From assembly GCA_029567325.1 (NCBI GenBank), contig JAKQLF010000351.1:1-64000 (forward strand): a stretch of DNA of 64,000 bases, read 5' to 3'. Position 1 is the first letter of the stretch; each line of letters begins with the position of its first letter. The notes under the pieces are model-generated. The model did no database searches, was not told the DNA's origin, and worked only from the letters and a program-made list of their open reading frames with translations. Shown here one piece after another: positions 27,976 to 37,480 of this stretch. The translations under genes and the position numbers were made by a program. The DNA comes from Bacteroidota bacterium. GTDB lineage: Bacteria > Bacteroidota > Bacteroidia > Chitinophagales > Saprospiraceae.

Positions 27976-29802
27976 TTACTTCTTTTGTTTTAAATACGCC
28001 ATAATATTTTCTTCCAAAACATCCAATGGTACAGAGCCGCTCTCCAAAACAACACGATGAAACGCTTGTAAATCAAACTTTACCCCCAGGGTTTCTTTTG
28101 CTTTCGCTCTCAATTCCAAGATTTTCATCATACCAATTTTATAAGCACACGCTTGACCTGGCCATACGATGTACCTTTCGATTTCTGTTGTTGCTTCGCT
28201 TTCTGAATTTCCTGTGTAATCTACCATGTATTTGATCGCCTGTTCGCGTGTCCATTTCTTGGAATGAATGCCAGTATCCACAACCAACCTACATGCACGA
28301 AACATTTCTGCTTGCAATCGCCCTAGATTGCCAAATGGGTCATTGTCATAAAATCCTAACTCATAAGCTAATTGCTCGCTGTACAAAGCCCAGCCTTCTC
28401 CATAAGCTGTAAAAGGAACAACTGTGCGGAAAATCGGCAAACCTTTCAATTCCGTCTGAATTCCTAGTTGAAAATGATGCCCTGGTACTCCTTCATGATA
28501 GGCCAGCGTTTTCATTGTAAATTTTGGATGTTCGGAGACCTTCCTGACATTAGCCCAGAATACACCACCTCTTGAACCATCCATAGCAGGTAAAGTATAT
28601 CTGCCTTTTGCCTCGCCTTTTTCTTGAAATTCTGGAACTCGCTCCACAGAAATGGAAGCCTTCGGGCGGATGTCAAATGCTTTGTCTAACTTCGCATTCG
28701 CCTCATCAATTATCCGCTTATACTCTGCCAGTAACATCGTTTTCCCAGAATCACTCTCTGGATATAAAAACCGCTCTTCTCTACTCAAACTATCCACCAT
28801 GAAACCAATGGTTTTGGTCGTATCCGTATATCCTTCATTTTGGAGAATGGCCCACATTTCTTTTTCAATTCGATTTACTTCTTTCAGTCCTATTTGATGG
28901 ACTTCCTCTGGGCTTAAGTCAGTAGTCGTACTTATTTTCAATTGATGGCGGTAAAAGGCATCTCCATTGGGCAACTTCCAAACACCATCATCTGTTGTGG
29001 CCTTTTCATACAATGCTTCCTGATAATTTATGAGTTTCTGATAAGCAGGAATTACCGCTTTCGTTATTGCATCTGCTACTTGTTGCGTAAACTCTGACTT
29101 TTGCTCATCAGACAAGCCATCGATTTTACCAAGCTTTTCAGTAAAATTTGTATACAAAACATTCTTTTCAACACCTCCTCCAATAAATCCTGTCATTTCA
29201 TCTATGACCCGTTTAATCACAAATTTTGGAGGAATAATTCCCTTTTCTTCCCTTATCCGAAGGCCCTCAAGTACTTGATCAAATTTTATACCTATAGATT
29301 TCAATCGAGTTATATATGCTTTGATGTCACTTTTATCTTCCAATTGGTGACTATTTGTTAGCAAATTTGGAACTCCACTTTGTATGCCTTGTAATTGATT
29401 GAGCGGATAATCATGATAGAAAAAGGGTTCACCATCGACAGCACTTTTCATGAAAGAGCGCAGTATTTTAGTATTCAATTGGTTTTCTGGAGATTGGCCA
29501 TCAAAATCATAACTCATTAGGGTCTCATAGTCCTTTTTAGTTTGTTTGAAATTCTCCCGTAGTTTGGCATCTGATACATCATCCCATTTGTCCTTTGTCC
29601 AATCATACAAAACAGGAATGCCAAGTTGGGTTACCGTCTCTGGGCTTTTCAGGGCAAATAATACAAACGTTCGGTCATAAAAATGGCGGATATTCAATGG
29701 GCGAAACCATATCAAGTTGATAAGCCAGACAGCACCAATCAGGAACAATACTAATAGGGTTCTAAAAATCCAGAATTTCCAAGTTCGTTTTTTCTTAATC
29801 AT
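27976..29802 (-). CDS. DUF885 family metallopeptidase-like protein, membrane anchored
   Basis: The 608-residue protein has one N-terminal membrane anchor (about 10-28) and a long helical DUF885 domain with the zinc motif HEGVPGHH, preceded by MKTLAYHEG and followed by EGWALYSEQLAYELG and AMEGGSRG-type substrate-loop equivalents. DUF885 proteins are M32/M3-like peptidases or dipeptidyl carboxypeptidase relatives. The catalytic domain should face the periplasm. ATG start, normal length. Confidence 0.85.
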   Translation of the reverse strand: MIKKKRTWKFWIFRTLLVLFLIGAVWLINLIWFRPLNIRHFYDRTFVLFALKSPETVTQLGIPVLYDWTKDKWDDVSDAKLRENFKQTKKDYETLMSYDFDGQSPENQLNTKILRSFMKSAVDGEPFFYHDYPLNQLQGIQSGVPNLLTNSHQLEDKSDIKAYITRLKSIGIKFDQVLEGLRIREEKGIIPPKFVIKRVIDEMTGFIGGGVEKNVLYTNFTEKLGKIDGLSDEQKSEFTQQVADAITKAVIPAYQKLINYQEALYEKATTDDGVWKLPNGDAFYRHQLKISTTTDLSPEEVHQIGLKEVNRIEKEMWAILQNEGYTDTTKTIGFMVDSLSREERFLYPESDSGKTMLLAEYKRIIDEANAKLDKAFDIRPKASISVERVPEFQEKGEAKGRYTLPAMDGSRGGVFWANVRKVSEHPKFTMKTLAYHEGVPGHHFQLGIQTELKGLPIFRTVVPFTAYGEGWALYSEQLAYELGFYDNDPFGNLGRLQAEMFRACRLVVDTGIHSKKWTREQAIKYMVDYTGNSESEATTEIERYIVWPGQACAYKIGMMKILELRAKAKETLGVKFDLQAFHRVVLESGSVPLDVLEENIMAYLKQKK

Positions 29803-30113
29803 TCAATCTTTGTTTTACCGCTTTGATTTTTAATCTTCTATTAAGAATAAAGCTAATAAATACTGTTTATAAATCTTAGATTTATAAGATTGATTTGATT
29901 TTTGACTGTTTGCTTCGTTTAATTACTTAAAAATTAGATCAAAAATTAATACGAAGGTTTAGAAATTAGAGTGCAGATTAAGATTCGCACATCAAATTAA
30001 TGAATAAAGGTAACTATTTAGCCATTCGCTTTTTTTTTGATGCAAGATAAGTTCAGAACTAAATAGTTTATCAGAGAAAGTTAAAAACACTTTCACTTTA
30101 AATATTTTGTTTA
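29803..30113. other. Intergenic spacer with inverted repeat
   Basis: No gene is seen here. AACTATTTAG (30012-30021) and CTAAATAGTT (30059-30068) are a perfect 10-bp inverted pair 37 nt apart, with a nine-T run between. A weaker stem GAAAG/CTTTC (30076-30094) lies directly after the stop of the IPTL-CTERM gene. Either could end its transcript. Confidence 0.45.
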
Positions 30114-30941
30114 TTAACTATTTTTCTTTTGCCAAACAAATGAATTTTTAATTGCTAAAATAGATACAATCATCATTCCTAAAGCAAGGATGATAAGACC
30201 CCACTCACCAAGCGTTGGAATTGGAGCAATTGGTTCAGCACCATAAACCTCAAACGAGCTAATACGCATTCTACCAAAGAAAAAGTTTGTGAAAATGCCT
30301 ACTTTTTCAATAGGTCCTGATGGAAGGGGTTGAAAATTTGGCACTGCTGGAAATCTAGGCCCAATATCTGTTGGTTGATCTAATGTCATTGCTGTCTATA
30401 AAGAGCCAGACAAGTTAAGTACTTCATCCTCAAAAGTATTGGCGGCAGTATTGTTAACATTGACTGTTGTTTGCGATGCATACCAAATACCGTTAACATA
30501 GACCAAACCTCTCCAATCGTTATTTGTTGGATTACCAGGTCCGCTATTGTTGTTCCTATTTCGCCATCTCAATTCAAGCAAATCATCAGAACTGTAACCA
30601 AGGGATCCAAATTCGTTACTGTAAATGGCAACTCCTGAAACCCCATCTGGACCCCAAAATGCATATCCTGGAAGACCAAAAATTGGATCAGAATTTATTG
30701 GTTCTAGTAGAGCATCAGTTGGCGCACCATTAAATATACTCAATTGGCCTTCGCCAGGATTATCACCATTTCGAGTGCCTTCCCAGCCTTCATCTAATGC
30801 TCTTTGCAATTGACTCCCTTGCAAAGTGTCAAAGGAAAAAACTTCCCGATAAATAAGTTCTTGAGCTGAAATGCTATTTAATGAAAAAGCCAACCAAATG
30901 GATAATAATACCTTGATAGATTGCTGTGTTAGTTTACGCAT
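30114..30941 (-). pseudogene. IPTL-CTERM surface protein interrupted by in-frame TAG
   Basis: From ATG 30941 there is a signal peptide (MRKLTQQSIKVLLSIWLAFS..ISAQ) and a beta-rich domain for 181 residues, ending NLSGSL and TAG (30396-30398). The same frame then continues without interruption: T-A-M-T-L-D-Q and on to a C-terminal IPTL-CTERM signal (IPTLGEWGLIILALG, a hydrophobic helix and a basic tail). One base change (TAG to TGG, Trp) would restore a protein of about 275 residues. The stop separates the export signal from the sorting/anchoring signal. Alternatives are a sequencing error, a recent nonsense mutation, or readthrough. Confidence 0.8.
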
Positions 30942-31036
30942 GGGAATTGATTTGGATAATTGAGTTAAAATTAAATGATAGCTAAACAATCATAAGCGTC
31001 ATTTTTCAATTTTAACACTTTTTAGTTTATAAAATA

Positions 31037-31942
31037 TTAAAATTCAGCTTCTATCATTAAATTATTTACTACAACACCCGCCATGCTTCCAGTCGCCACC
31101 GCATTTGCTACAGACCGCATTGGACTGGTATTATCTCCACATGCAAATACATTTGGCACGTTGGTTTTCTGGAACATATCTACTTTAAGGAAACCTTGTT
31201 CTGTCAATTCACAACCCAACATTTCAGGAATTTTGCAATGTTGCTCAAAGTCGGGCCGAGAATATATGGCTTTCATTGACATTGATGTTTTGTCTTTGAA
31301 AAAAATTTGCTCAACTAGACCATTTTCGTGTTTTAGGTAATTTATTTCCTTTTCAATGATTTGAATGTTGTGCAGCTCAATTTTCGCTTCCTGTTCTGGA
31401 GTAAGCGTAGATGTTCCATTTGTAAAAACGGTCAAGTCTTTCGTCCAGTGATTTATTAATTGTGCATAATGAGCAGCAAAATTCCCGTTAGCAATAATGC
31501 CCGTTATTTCGCCCTTCACCTCATATCCATGACAATACGGGCAGTGAATAACTGAGATTCCCCAGCATTCAGCGAATCCAGGAATTTCAGGCATTTTATC
31601 CTTCACACCTGTTGCAAAAATTAATTTTTTTGCAGTAAATTTTTCACCATTTTGACAGATAATTTCAAAGCCATCTTCTTTTTGTATTCCACTCACAGCT
31701 AGTCCATTGTAGAATTTTACTGTTTGATATTGCTCTAATTGTTGCTTTGCAATTGTTGAAATCTCTTTCGGAGTTTTGCCATCCTGTGTTAAAAAGTTGT
31801 GTGAATGTGGAGTTTGTCTATTACAAGGCAAACCGCTATCAATGATCAAAACTTTCCGCAATGCTCGACCCAATGCCAAAGCTGCTGACAAACCCGCATA
31901 ACTTCCTCCTATGATAATTACTTCATAATTGTCTTCGCCCAT
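31037..31942 (-). CDS. Thioredoxin reductase-like NAD(P)/FAD oxidoreductase
   Basis: The 301-residue flavoprotein has FAD motif GGSYAGLSAALALG near the N-terminus, a CPYCHGYE redox CxxC at about residue 134, and a C-terminal FACGDNTSPMRSVANAVATG FAD-binding segment. The NADPH-domain GxGxxA motif is weak (IANGNFAAHYA), so substrate or cofactor use may differ from true TrxB. An 11-bp-arm palindrome lies about 90 bp upstream and may be its operator. ATG start. Confidence 0.85.
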   Translation of the reverse strand: MGEDNYEVIIIGGSYAGLSAALALGRALRKVLIIDSGLPCNRQTPHSHNFLTQDGKTPKEISTIAKQQLEQYQTVKFYNGLAVSGIQKEDGFEIICQNGEKFTAKKLIFATGVKDKMPEIPGFAECWGISVIHCPYCHGYEVKGEITGIIANGNFAAHYAQLINHWTKDLTVFTNGTSTLTPEQEAKIELHNIQIIEKEINYLKHENGLVEQIFFKDKTSMSMKAIYSRPDFEQHCKIPEMLGCELTEQGFLKVDMFQKTNVPNVFACGDNTSPMRSVANAVATGSMAGVVVNNLMIEAEF

Positions 31943-32030
31943 ATGATACTATTTCTTTAAATTATTTGATTTGAAAAACTTGTATGTTTTGTATTTTTAA
32001 ATCCTCATGCAACATTAAGCAATTAAATTA

Positions 32031-32053
32031 TAAATGCAACAATGTTGCATTTA
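32031..32053. promoter_or_regulatory. Perfect palindrome TAAATGCAACA-A-TGTTGCATTTA
   Basis: Arms of 11 bp flank a single base. A further ATGCAACATT half-site occurs at 32007-32016. It lies 89 bp upstream of the start of the thioredoxin-reductase-like gene. The form (ATGCAAC..GTTGCAT) suggests a dimeric repressor operator, perhaps of the Fur/Zur family, but the family assignment is inference. The rest of 31943-32276 shows no gene. Confidence 0.55.
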
Positions 32054-32276
32054 ATTCTTTCTTAAATATTGAGTCTTCATAAACTTGGCTTAAGTCGAGT
32101 GGTAGTAATTTTACTTTTGGGGCCAACTTCAAAATCTATTAAATGTGATGGTGTGCAAAACAATTCGCCATACTTTCAATCAATTCAATGGTTTCATTGG
32201 TTTTGATCTTTACACAAACAAAATTTCAAATTAAATACTTCTGCATTTAGTCAGCTCGGGCTGCAAAGCTTCCATA

Positions 32277-32975
32277 TCATAAAGCTGCCAGGAGATTATT
32301 AATATTGGGATTGTCACCATGAATACAGATAGTGTCCACAGCAAGATTGATTACATGGTCTTGATTATCAATAACAAAACCAGACTTAAGGTTTTCTATT
32401 TGTCGTTTTACTTCATCAGGAGATGTGAGTAAACTTCCGGCTACAGATCTCGGGACCAATTTGGTTGCACTCTCATAAAGTCTGTCAGCGAATCCTTCTT
32501 TCCATACATCAAAACCTTTTTGCATGCCATAAAAAGCCAAAGCTGAGTCCGCCATTGCCATGATGGCCGCATTAGGAAAGACCATTTCCATTGCTTCAAT
32601 GGTCGTTTTTGCCACTGCTTCATTGAGCATAGCTTCATTATAAAGAGCTCCATGCAACTTCACATGTAGGACTGGCATTCGAATAAATTTGGCAATAGAC
32701 TTAAAGGCTGCCAATTGGTAGATGAGGTGACATAACAATTCTTTGGGAGGTAAATGCATGATTTCCCTCCCAAAGTTAGATCTGTCTGGATATGAAGGAT
32801 GTGCACCAATGGACACATCATTTTCTTGGCAAAATTTTAAGGCATTAAATATGGTCGTGCCATCCCCAGCATGGTATCCACACGCAATACTGCATTGGTC
32901 TACCTTACCTACCATGGATGACTCATCAAGGTGTGCAATTTGCTCACCAAAATCCATATTTATTGCAACCTTCAA
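32277..32975 (-). CDS. pxpA: 5-oxoprolinase subunit A (LamB/YcsF family)
   Basis: The 232-residue protein matches PxpA: N-terminal INMDFGE (family: IN.D.GE), CSIACGYHAGD, GAHPSYPDRSNFGR, VKLHGALYNEA, ADRLYESATKLVPRS, and CIHGDNPN at the end. PxpA works with PxpB and PxpC to open 5-oxoproline with ATP. The other two subunits are not in this window, so the gene is an orphan here. The start is TTG at 32975, since the family's conserved opening lies before the first ATG (32957). Slightly shorter than the usual 245-250 residues. Confidence 0.85.
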   Translation of the reverse strand: MKVAINMDFGEQIAHLDESSMVGKVDQCSIACGYHAGDGTTIFNALKFCQENDVSIGAHPSYPDRSNFGREIMHLPPKELLCHLIYQLAAFKSIAKFIRMPVLHVKLHGALYNEAMLNEAVAKTTIEAMEMVFPNAAIMAMADSALAFYGMQKGFDVWKEGFADRLYESATKLVPRSVAGSLLTSPDEVKRQIENLKSGFVIDNQDHVINLAVDTICIHGDNPNINNLLAAL

Positions 32976-33180
32976 AAAAACAAATAGTCTTTATACAATT
33001 TATAAAAATTTGGTTTACAGATTATTATAATCTTTAATATAAAAGTATCCGCAAAACAACAATTTAAAACTGAGACCTTCTTGAGGGCAAAAAATATAAT
33101 ACCAGAATAATTAAATCAAAAGAAGTTGGCACCATTTGTGCAAGTGTAAGGTATATACAGCAATAGAAACAATTTAAAAC

Positions 33181-33258
33181 ATGAATCTCAAAGATAAGAG
33201 AGTCATAATTCTCATAGCCCTAGCTATGATGTTGACCATCCTTATAGTAGTTAGCTAA
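33181..33258 (+). CDS. Possible 25-residue membrane peptide
   Basis: ATG to TAA encodes MNLKDKRVIILIALAMMLTI plus LIVVS: a short basic N-terminus and one hydrophobic helix of about 18 residues. It stands in the otherwise empty spacer between pxpA and padR, and no other gene explains the stretch. Small single-helix proteins of this shape are often real but unannotated. No ribosome-binding or promoter match is clear. Confidence 0.35.
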   Translation: MNLKDKRVIILIALAMMLTILIVVS

Positions 33259-33285
33259 CACCACAGGCCGCAAGACCCTATACAC

Positions 33286-33600
33286 CTATTTCATCCAACC
33301 TTTGACTTTTTCAAAATCACTCACTAATGCATGATATTTGTTGATACCAGCATTAGACAAACTGTAAACTTTTCTTTTCTGGTTACCAGAAGTACTTTCC
33401 CAACTGCTATTGAGTAGTCCTTGTTTTCTCATCTTGTCCAATAGAGGATAAAGATAACCTTCTTCAACTTGAACGAGTCCACCTGATTCCTTCTCAATGT
33501 CCTTAATGAGTTTGTAACCGTAACTAGGGCTTTCTTTCAAGTATTTAAATACTAAACCAACAATTGCGTACGTTTGCAACTCCTTAGAAAGCTTTTCCAT
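33286..33600 (-). CDS. PadR family transcriptional regulator
   Basis: The 104-residue protein has the PadR winged helix: ILKYLKESPSYGYKLIKDIE-like N-terminus (here VFKYLKESPSYGYKLIKDI), LVQVEEGYLYPLLDKMRKQGLL and the wing WESTSGNQKRKVYSLSNAGI. It is the short form without the C-terminal dimerisation extension. Its target may be autoregulatory or one of the nearby genes. ATG start. Confidence 0.88.
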   Translation of the reverse strand: MEKLSKELQTYAIVGLVFKYLKESPSYGYKLIKDIEKESGGLVQVEEGYLYPLLDKMRKQGLLNSSWESTSGNQKRKVYSLSNAGINKYHALVSDFEKVKGWMK

Positions 33601-33757
33601 CTTTTAATAATTTTAATAATTTAAGTATATTTTATCAGCGCATCGAAATTAGCAATAATCTTCATTATTGTACCATTGGGGTTAGTATTATTTTTTAATT
33701 ACATACAAATTATCTAAAAAATTTGTCTTAGAGACAAATTTCAGAGGGTAATAAAAA

Positions 33758-35095
33758 TTATATTCCAATATCAATCAGCGCCGTTTTTATCTTAAGTACT
33801 TTTCCTTCTTGGTGTGTCCATATTGGTCGTACCTTCCCTTGCACTGCACTTATATCCGTGTAGTCACCGAAGAACACAATCTTTTCACTCAAGAAGGAAG
33901 TCTCACTTACCTTGGTATTCACAAAATCTTTTCCACCATTGGTGGTGTATGCAAGATAAACATCATTATGTGCATCTTGGTAATTTCTTCTGTCATAAAA
34001 CAACAAATATACATATCCTGAACTTTGGTCCAAATCCATACTATGGAAGAATTGATGTGCTGCTTTACCAGAATCGTTATTTACTTTGATTGCTTGTGAC
34101 CAATGCTGGCCATGGTCATCCGAATGAATGATCCATACATCTGTATTGTCCGAGCCATTTCTCTGGTCAGTCCAACTCATGTAGACTCTACCGCGGTATT
34201 TTCCGTTGCTGTGATCAACTTTCAAGATAGGAAAACCATTTGTCCTATCAATTCCTGGTATGTCCATTGACCAACCCCCAATTTGGTCTGCGATTGCCTT
34301 GTCACTTTTTAGCCAGTTTTTGCCTCCATCGGTTGACCTGTCAAACCATATTTTACTATCCCTGGCCCAGACAGCCATGATAGAGCCGTCTATGCCGACT
34401 GCTGTAAAAGCACCCTCATTAGTCAAATCATCATCCACGCAGTCACCACTGACTTCATTGATGATGATACTTTCAGACCATGTTTCCCCTTGATCTTTGG
34501 AGATTGAAAACAATACATTTGTTTTATCCCTTTCCAATTTTGAACCATACTTATCAAATTGAGTCCAGGTCATCGTCAACGATTGGTCAATTGGATTTAC
34601 CACAATCCATTGTTTGTCGTGATCCTTTTTTTTATCTGCAAGCGGAAAAGTGCCGTTTGACCAAGTATTACTTGAATTACTAAGTTTTTGTACGACGATC
34701 CGATCCAAAAACTCTTCACTGCTATAAGCCTTATTTTTGGGATTGGATAAGTGTGCATAATAGACATTTCCCAAACCATCATACCTGACAACAGGATCAC
34801 CATAAACTCCAAAAGAAGACTTTAAGATTTCCTTTCTCCAAGTTTTTCCAGCATCCTCTGAATGATAAACATTATTTAATACAGACCCAGCAGTAACTAA
34901 ATTGGGATTGACGGGTGAAATGCTGATGGAAGGTTCACACGGCGCAAAACTTCCTTGTCCTTCATCTATTGTAATGTTTACAACAACCTTATTTTGTTGC
35001 AATAAAATCTTATTCTTGGGGCTACAGGACAATGAAAATCCCAAGACCAGCAGGGAAAGACTTGCTAGACCTTTATTTCTTAGCGTATTTTTCAA
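33758..35095 (-). CDS. Asp-box (BNR/sialidase-like) lipoprotein
   Basis: From a TTG at 35095 the protein is 445 residues with a lipoprotein signal (RNKGLASLSLLVLGFSLSC). Asp-box motifs (SxDxGxTW) occur five times: SEDAGKTW, SKDQGETW, STDGGKNW, SDDHGQHW and TTNGGKDF. They indicate a six-bladed beta-propeller as in exo-sialidases. The catalytic Arg triad and nucleophile Tyr cannot be assigned, so the activity is uncertain. The start overlaps the 3' end of the M48 gene by 23 bp. The longer frame to 35173 has no signal logic. Confidence 0.78.
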   Translation of the reverse strand: MKNTLRNKGLASLSLLVLGFSLSCSPKNKILLQQNKVVVNITIDEGQGSFAPCEPSISISPVNPNLVTAGSVLNNVYHSEDAGKTWRKEILKSSFGVYGDPVVRYDGLGNVYYAHLSNPKNKAYSSEEFLDRIVVQKLSNSSNTWSNGTFPLADKKKDHDKQWIVVNPIDQSLTMTWTQFDKYGSKLERDKTNVLFSISKDQGETWSESIIINEVSGDCVDDDLTNEGAFTAVGIDGSIMAVWARDSKIWFDRSTDGGKNWLKSDKAIADQIGGWSMDIPGIDRTNGFPILKVDHSNGKYRGRVYMSWTDQRNGSDNTDVWIIHSDDHGQHWSQAIKVNNDSGKAAHQFFHSMDLDQSSGYVYLLFYDRRNYQDAHNDVYLAYTTNGGKDFVNTKVSETSFLSEKIVFFGDYTDISAVQGKVRPIWTHQEGKVLKIKTALIDIGI

Positions 35096-35915
35096 TAGCT
35101 TGTTTAATTTTTTCTCTTCTATTTTCTGGTGATGGGTGAGTTGATTGAAACTCAGGGACCCTATTCCCTCCACTTGCCTCTTCCAAAATATCCATTACTT
35201 TTATCAAATACTGTGGATTATAACCAGATTCCACCATGATGCGTACTCCAAAGTCATCACTCTGCAATTCTTGATCTCTACCATATTTCATGCTACTCAT
35301 TTGGCCAACCATATTTGCTATTTGGGCGATGGATTGACTACCACCCGATCCGATCATGACGCTCTGGATAAGCCCTTGTATGAATCCTTGGCTCGCCATA
35401 CGTTCTGCTCCATGTCTATAGACAACATGGCCAACTTCGTGACCCATTACCCCAGCTAATTGGTCATCATTTTCCAATCTGGCATAAAGCGCAGCAGTAA
35501 TAAAACACTGCCCACCAGGTAGTGCAAAGGCATTGACCACCTGATCATCAGCCAATAAATGAAAATCCCATGGATATTGAGCCTTTCCTGCGATTGTGTT
35601 GGTAACAAGTTTTCTTCCAATTGCATCTACATGCGCTTGAGCTCTTTGGTCAGGATGCAAACCTCCATATTGCTGCGCCATTTGTGGAGCTGATTGCAAA
35701 CCCAATGCTATTTCTTCCTCTGGAGTCCATTGGATTCTTTGCTCCTCGCCTGTGATGGGATTGGTCTGTGTATTGGTATAATATTTAAATGCTTGATAGC
35801 CAGCCATTGCTAAGCCCAAAATCAAAAATAATTTAAACCTACCTGTTCCAATACCTTGTCCTTGTCTGCTGTAGGGGTCTCCTGTTCCTCCGTAGTATCT
35901 TCTATTATCGCTCAT
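35073..35915 (-). CDS. M48 family zinc metalloprotease (membrane anchored)
   Basis: The 280-residue protein has a short disordered N-terminus, one membrane helix (about 28-45), and an M48 catalytic domain with HEVGH in VMGHEVGHVVYRHGAE, a third ligand region DFGVRIMVESGYNP with the preceding ELQSD, and FQSTHPSPENRREKI at the end. This is the BepA/LoiP-like periplasmic group, which handles outer-membrane protein quality control. It is in an operon-like run with the Asp-box lipoprotein. ATG start. Confidence 0.88.
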   Translation of the reverse strand: MSDNRRYYGGTGDPYSRQGQGIGTGRFKLFLILGLAMAGYQAFKYYTNTQTNPITGEEQRIQWTPEEEIALGLQSAPQMAQQYGGLHPDQRAQAHVDAIGRKLVTNTIAGKAQYPWDFHLLADDQVVNAFALPGGQCFITAALYARLENDDQLAGVMGHEVGHVVYRHGAERMASQGFIQGLIQSVMIGSGGSQSIAQIANMVGQMSSMKYGRDQELQSDDFGVRIMVESGYNPQYLIKVMDILEEASGGNRVPEFQSTHPSPENRREKIKQAIEKYAKK

Positions 35916-35934
35916 TTCGTTGTCAAATATAAAA

Positions 35935-36204
35935 TTAAAAGATAACGTCAGTGATAAGGCCTACCAAAGTCACCGCAAAGGCAGCTCTTACAGAATAGTC
36001 AATATCTGGAATCATTTTCACAAAATAACAATAGATCAAAACTGGAATGCAAGCCAAAGCAATCAAAGCTAATACAGTAAGTAAACCATAACCAAAAGCT
36101 TGCAGATAACCCACTGTGTTGAGTTCAAATCCTGCTCCACTTGCAATAAAGAAAACCATAGTCGCTATCATGAAAACGATCATGCCCCAACTACTTTTAT
36201 CCAT
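35935..36204 (-). CDS. Small membrane protein, unknown
   Basis: From ATG 36204 the protein is 89 residues with three predicted membrane helices (GMIVFMIATMVFFIASGAG, GYGLLTVLALIALACIPVLI and a final VRAAFAVTLVGLITDVIF). A TTG 18 bp upstream (36222) is possible. It lies between the M48 gene (20 bp) and the MFS gene (28-46 bp), and is probably cotranscribed. I do not recognise the family. Confidence 0.65.
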   Translation of the reverse strand: MDKSSWGMIVFMIATMVFFIASGAGFELNTVGYLQAFGYGLLTVLALIALACIPVLIYCYFVKMIPDIDYSVRAAFAVTLVGLITDVIF

Positions 36205-36250
36205 TCTCCAATCCAAAGTCAAAGATTTTTGATATTAATTAAATTTCTTC

Positions 36251-37480
36251 TTAATGTGCAACTCCTTCTTCCGGAGTGAGCCATTTTTTTCTCATGACAA
36301 ACAACACACCAAAAACGATAACCAAAATAGCTGGAAACCAAGCGATGTTGTCCAATGTTGCTTGCCCTGCAGCCAACTCAGCTGCATCTCCAGTTAGTCC
36401 GCTCGCCAGTGCATTTGCTCTTTCTGTATCCATCCATTTACCTATAATAGGTTGACAAATTGATAATCCAAACATACCCATACCTCCAATAAATGACATT
36501 CCCAGAGCGCCAGTTTTTGGTATATAAACAGCTATAAATGAAATCATATTTGGCCAGAAATAACATACACCTATTGCAAACAAAATAGCCGCAAGATAGA
36601 CCATTCCCCCAGTTGCCGTACTCATCATATAGATACCGATCAATGCAATGACAGCCGATCCCAATAATACTCCAGGAATGCTCAACTTATGAATAATTGG
36701 TCCGGCAAAAAATCTGCCCACTGCCATTAATCCTGTAACCATAAACAAAATCACCAAAGGTTGAGCACCACTATTACCCAAGATTCTTTCAACCCAACCC
36801 TGTGTTCCTAACTCCGTAGTGGCTGTCAATACCATACATACAACCATCATCCAGTAAAGTGGAGAAGCGAACATAGCTTTTATATTAGAACCAGTACTTG
36901 CCTTGTCCATTTCATTGGCAGTTTTAGGAAACTGCTGTCCGAAAAACAAAAACCCATATATAATCAATGGAATGTACATTACCGCCAATTTCATCTGCCA
37001 ACTTCCATCCATATTAGCTATACCCATTGCAATCAATGATCCTATGGCAATACCACCGGGAAACCATACGTGAAATTTATTGAGCATGCTCGCTTTATTC
37101 TCCTCGTACATATCTGATATCATAGGATTGTACGCAGCTTCTACCATACCGTTACCAAAACTGATGAAGAAAGTGGAGAAAAAAAGCGGATAGAATGATT
37201 CAGATAAAATAGAAAAAGTAATTCCTAAAAAATGACTTATAAAAGCGACCCAACCCAGTTTTTTTGGTCCTAGACTATTGTATAATGGGCCTCCAACTAA
37301 TGTTGCAACCGGAAATCCAACGATTCCCATAAAATTGAGCCACCCAAGTTGGGTATCTGTTAGACTCATGTCTTTCACTAAGTCGTTCATAATTCCTGCT
37401 CTGATACCAAATGCAAAAGCTGTGGTAATTAATGCAAAACAACTTGCTACGAATAAGCGTGATTTGTTTATTCCTGACAT
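36251..37480 (-). CDS. MFS transporter
   Basis: The 409-residue protein has 12 membrane helices of the major facilitator type, with G-rich helix pairs (GFPVATLVGGPLYNSLGPKKLG replacing the usual DRxGR loop, FFISFGNGMVEAAYNPM, ALGMSFIGGMGMFGLSICQP). The pattern is closest to the FucP/NarK-like sugar or anion group, and the substrate is unclear. First gene of a run toward the M48 and Asp-box genes. ATG start. Confidence 0.83.
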   Translation of the reverse strand: MSGINKSRLFVASCFALITTAFAFGIRAGIMNDLVKDMSLTDTQLGWLNFMGIVGFPVATLVGGPLYNSLGPKKLGWVAFISHFLGITFSILSESFYPLFFSTFFISFGNGMVEAAYNPMISDMYEENKASMLNKFHVWFPGGIAIGSLIAMGIANMDGSWQMKLAVMYIPLIIYGFLFFGQQFPKTANEMDKASTGSNIKAMFASPLYWMMVVCMVLTATTELGTQGWVERILGNSGAQPLVILFMVTGLMAVGRFFAGPIIHKLSIPGVLLGSAVIALIGIYMMSTATGGMVYLAAILFAIGVCYFWPNMISFIAVYIPKTGALGMSFIGGMGMFGLSICQPIIGKWMDTERANALASGLTGDAAELAAGQATLDNIAWFPAILVIVFGVLFVMRKKWLTPEEGVAH

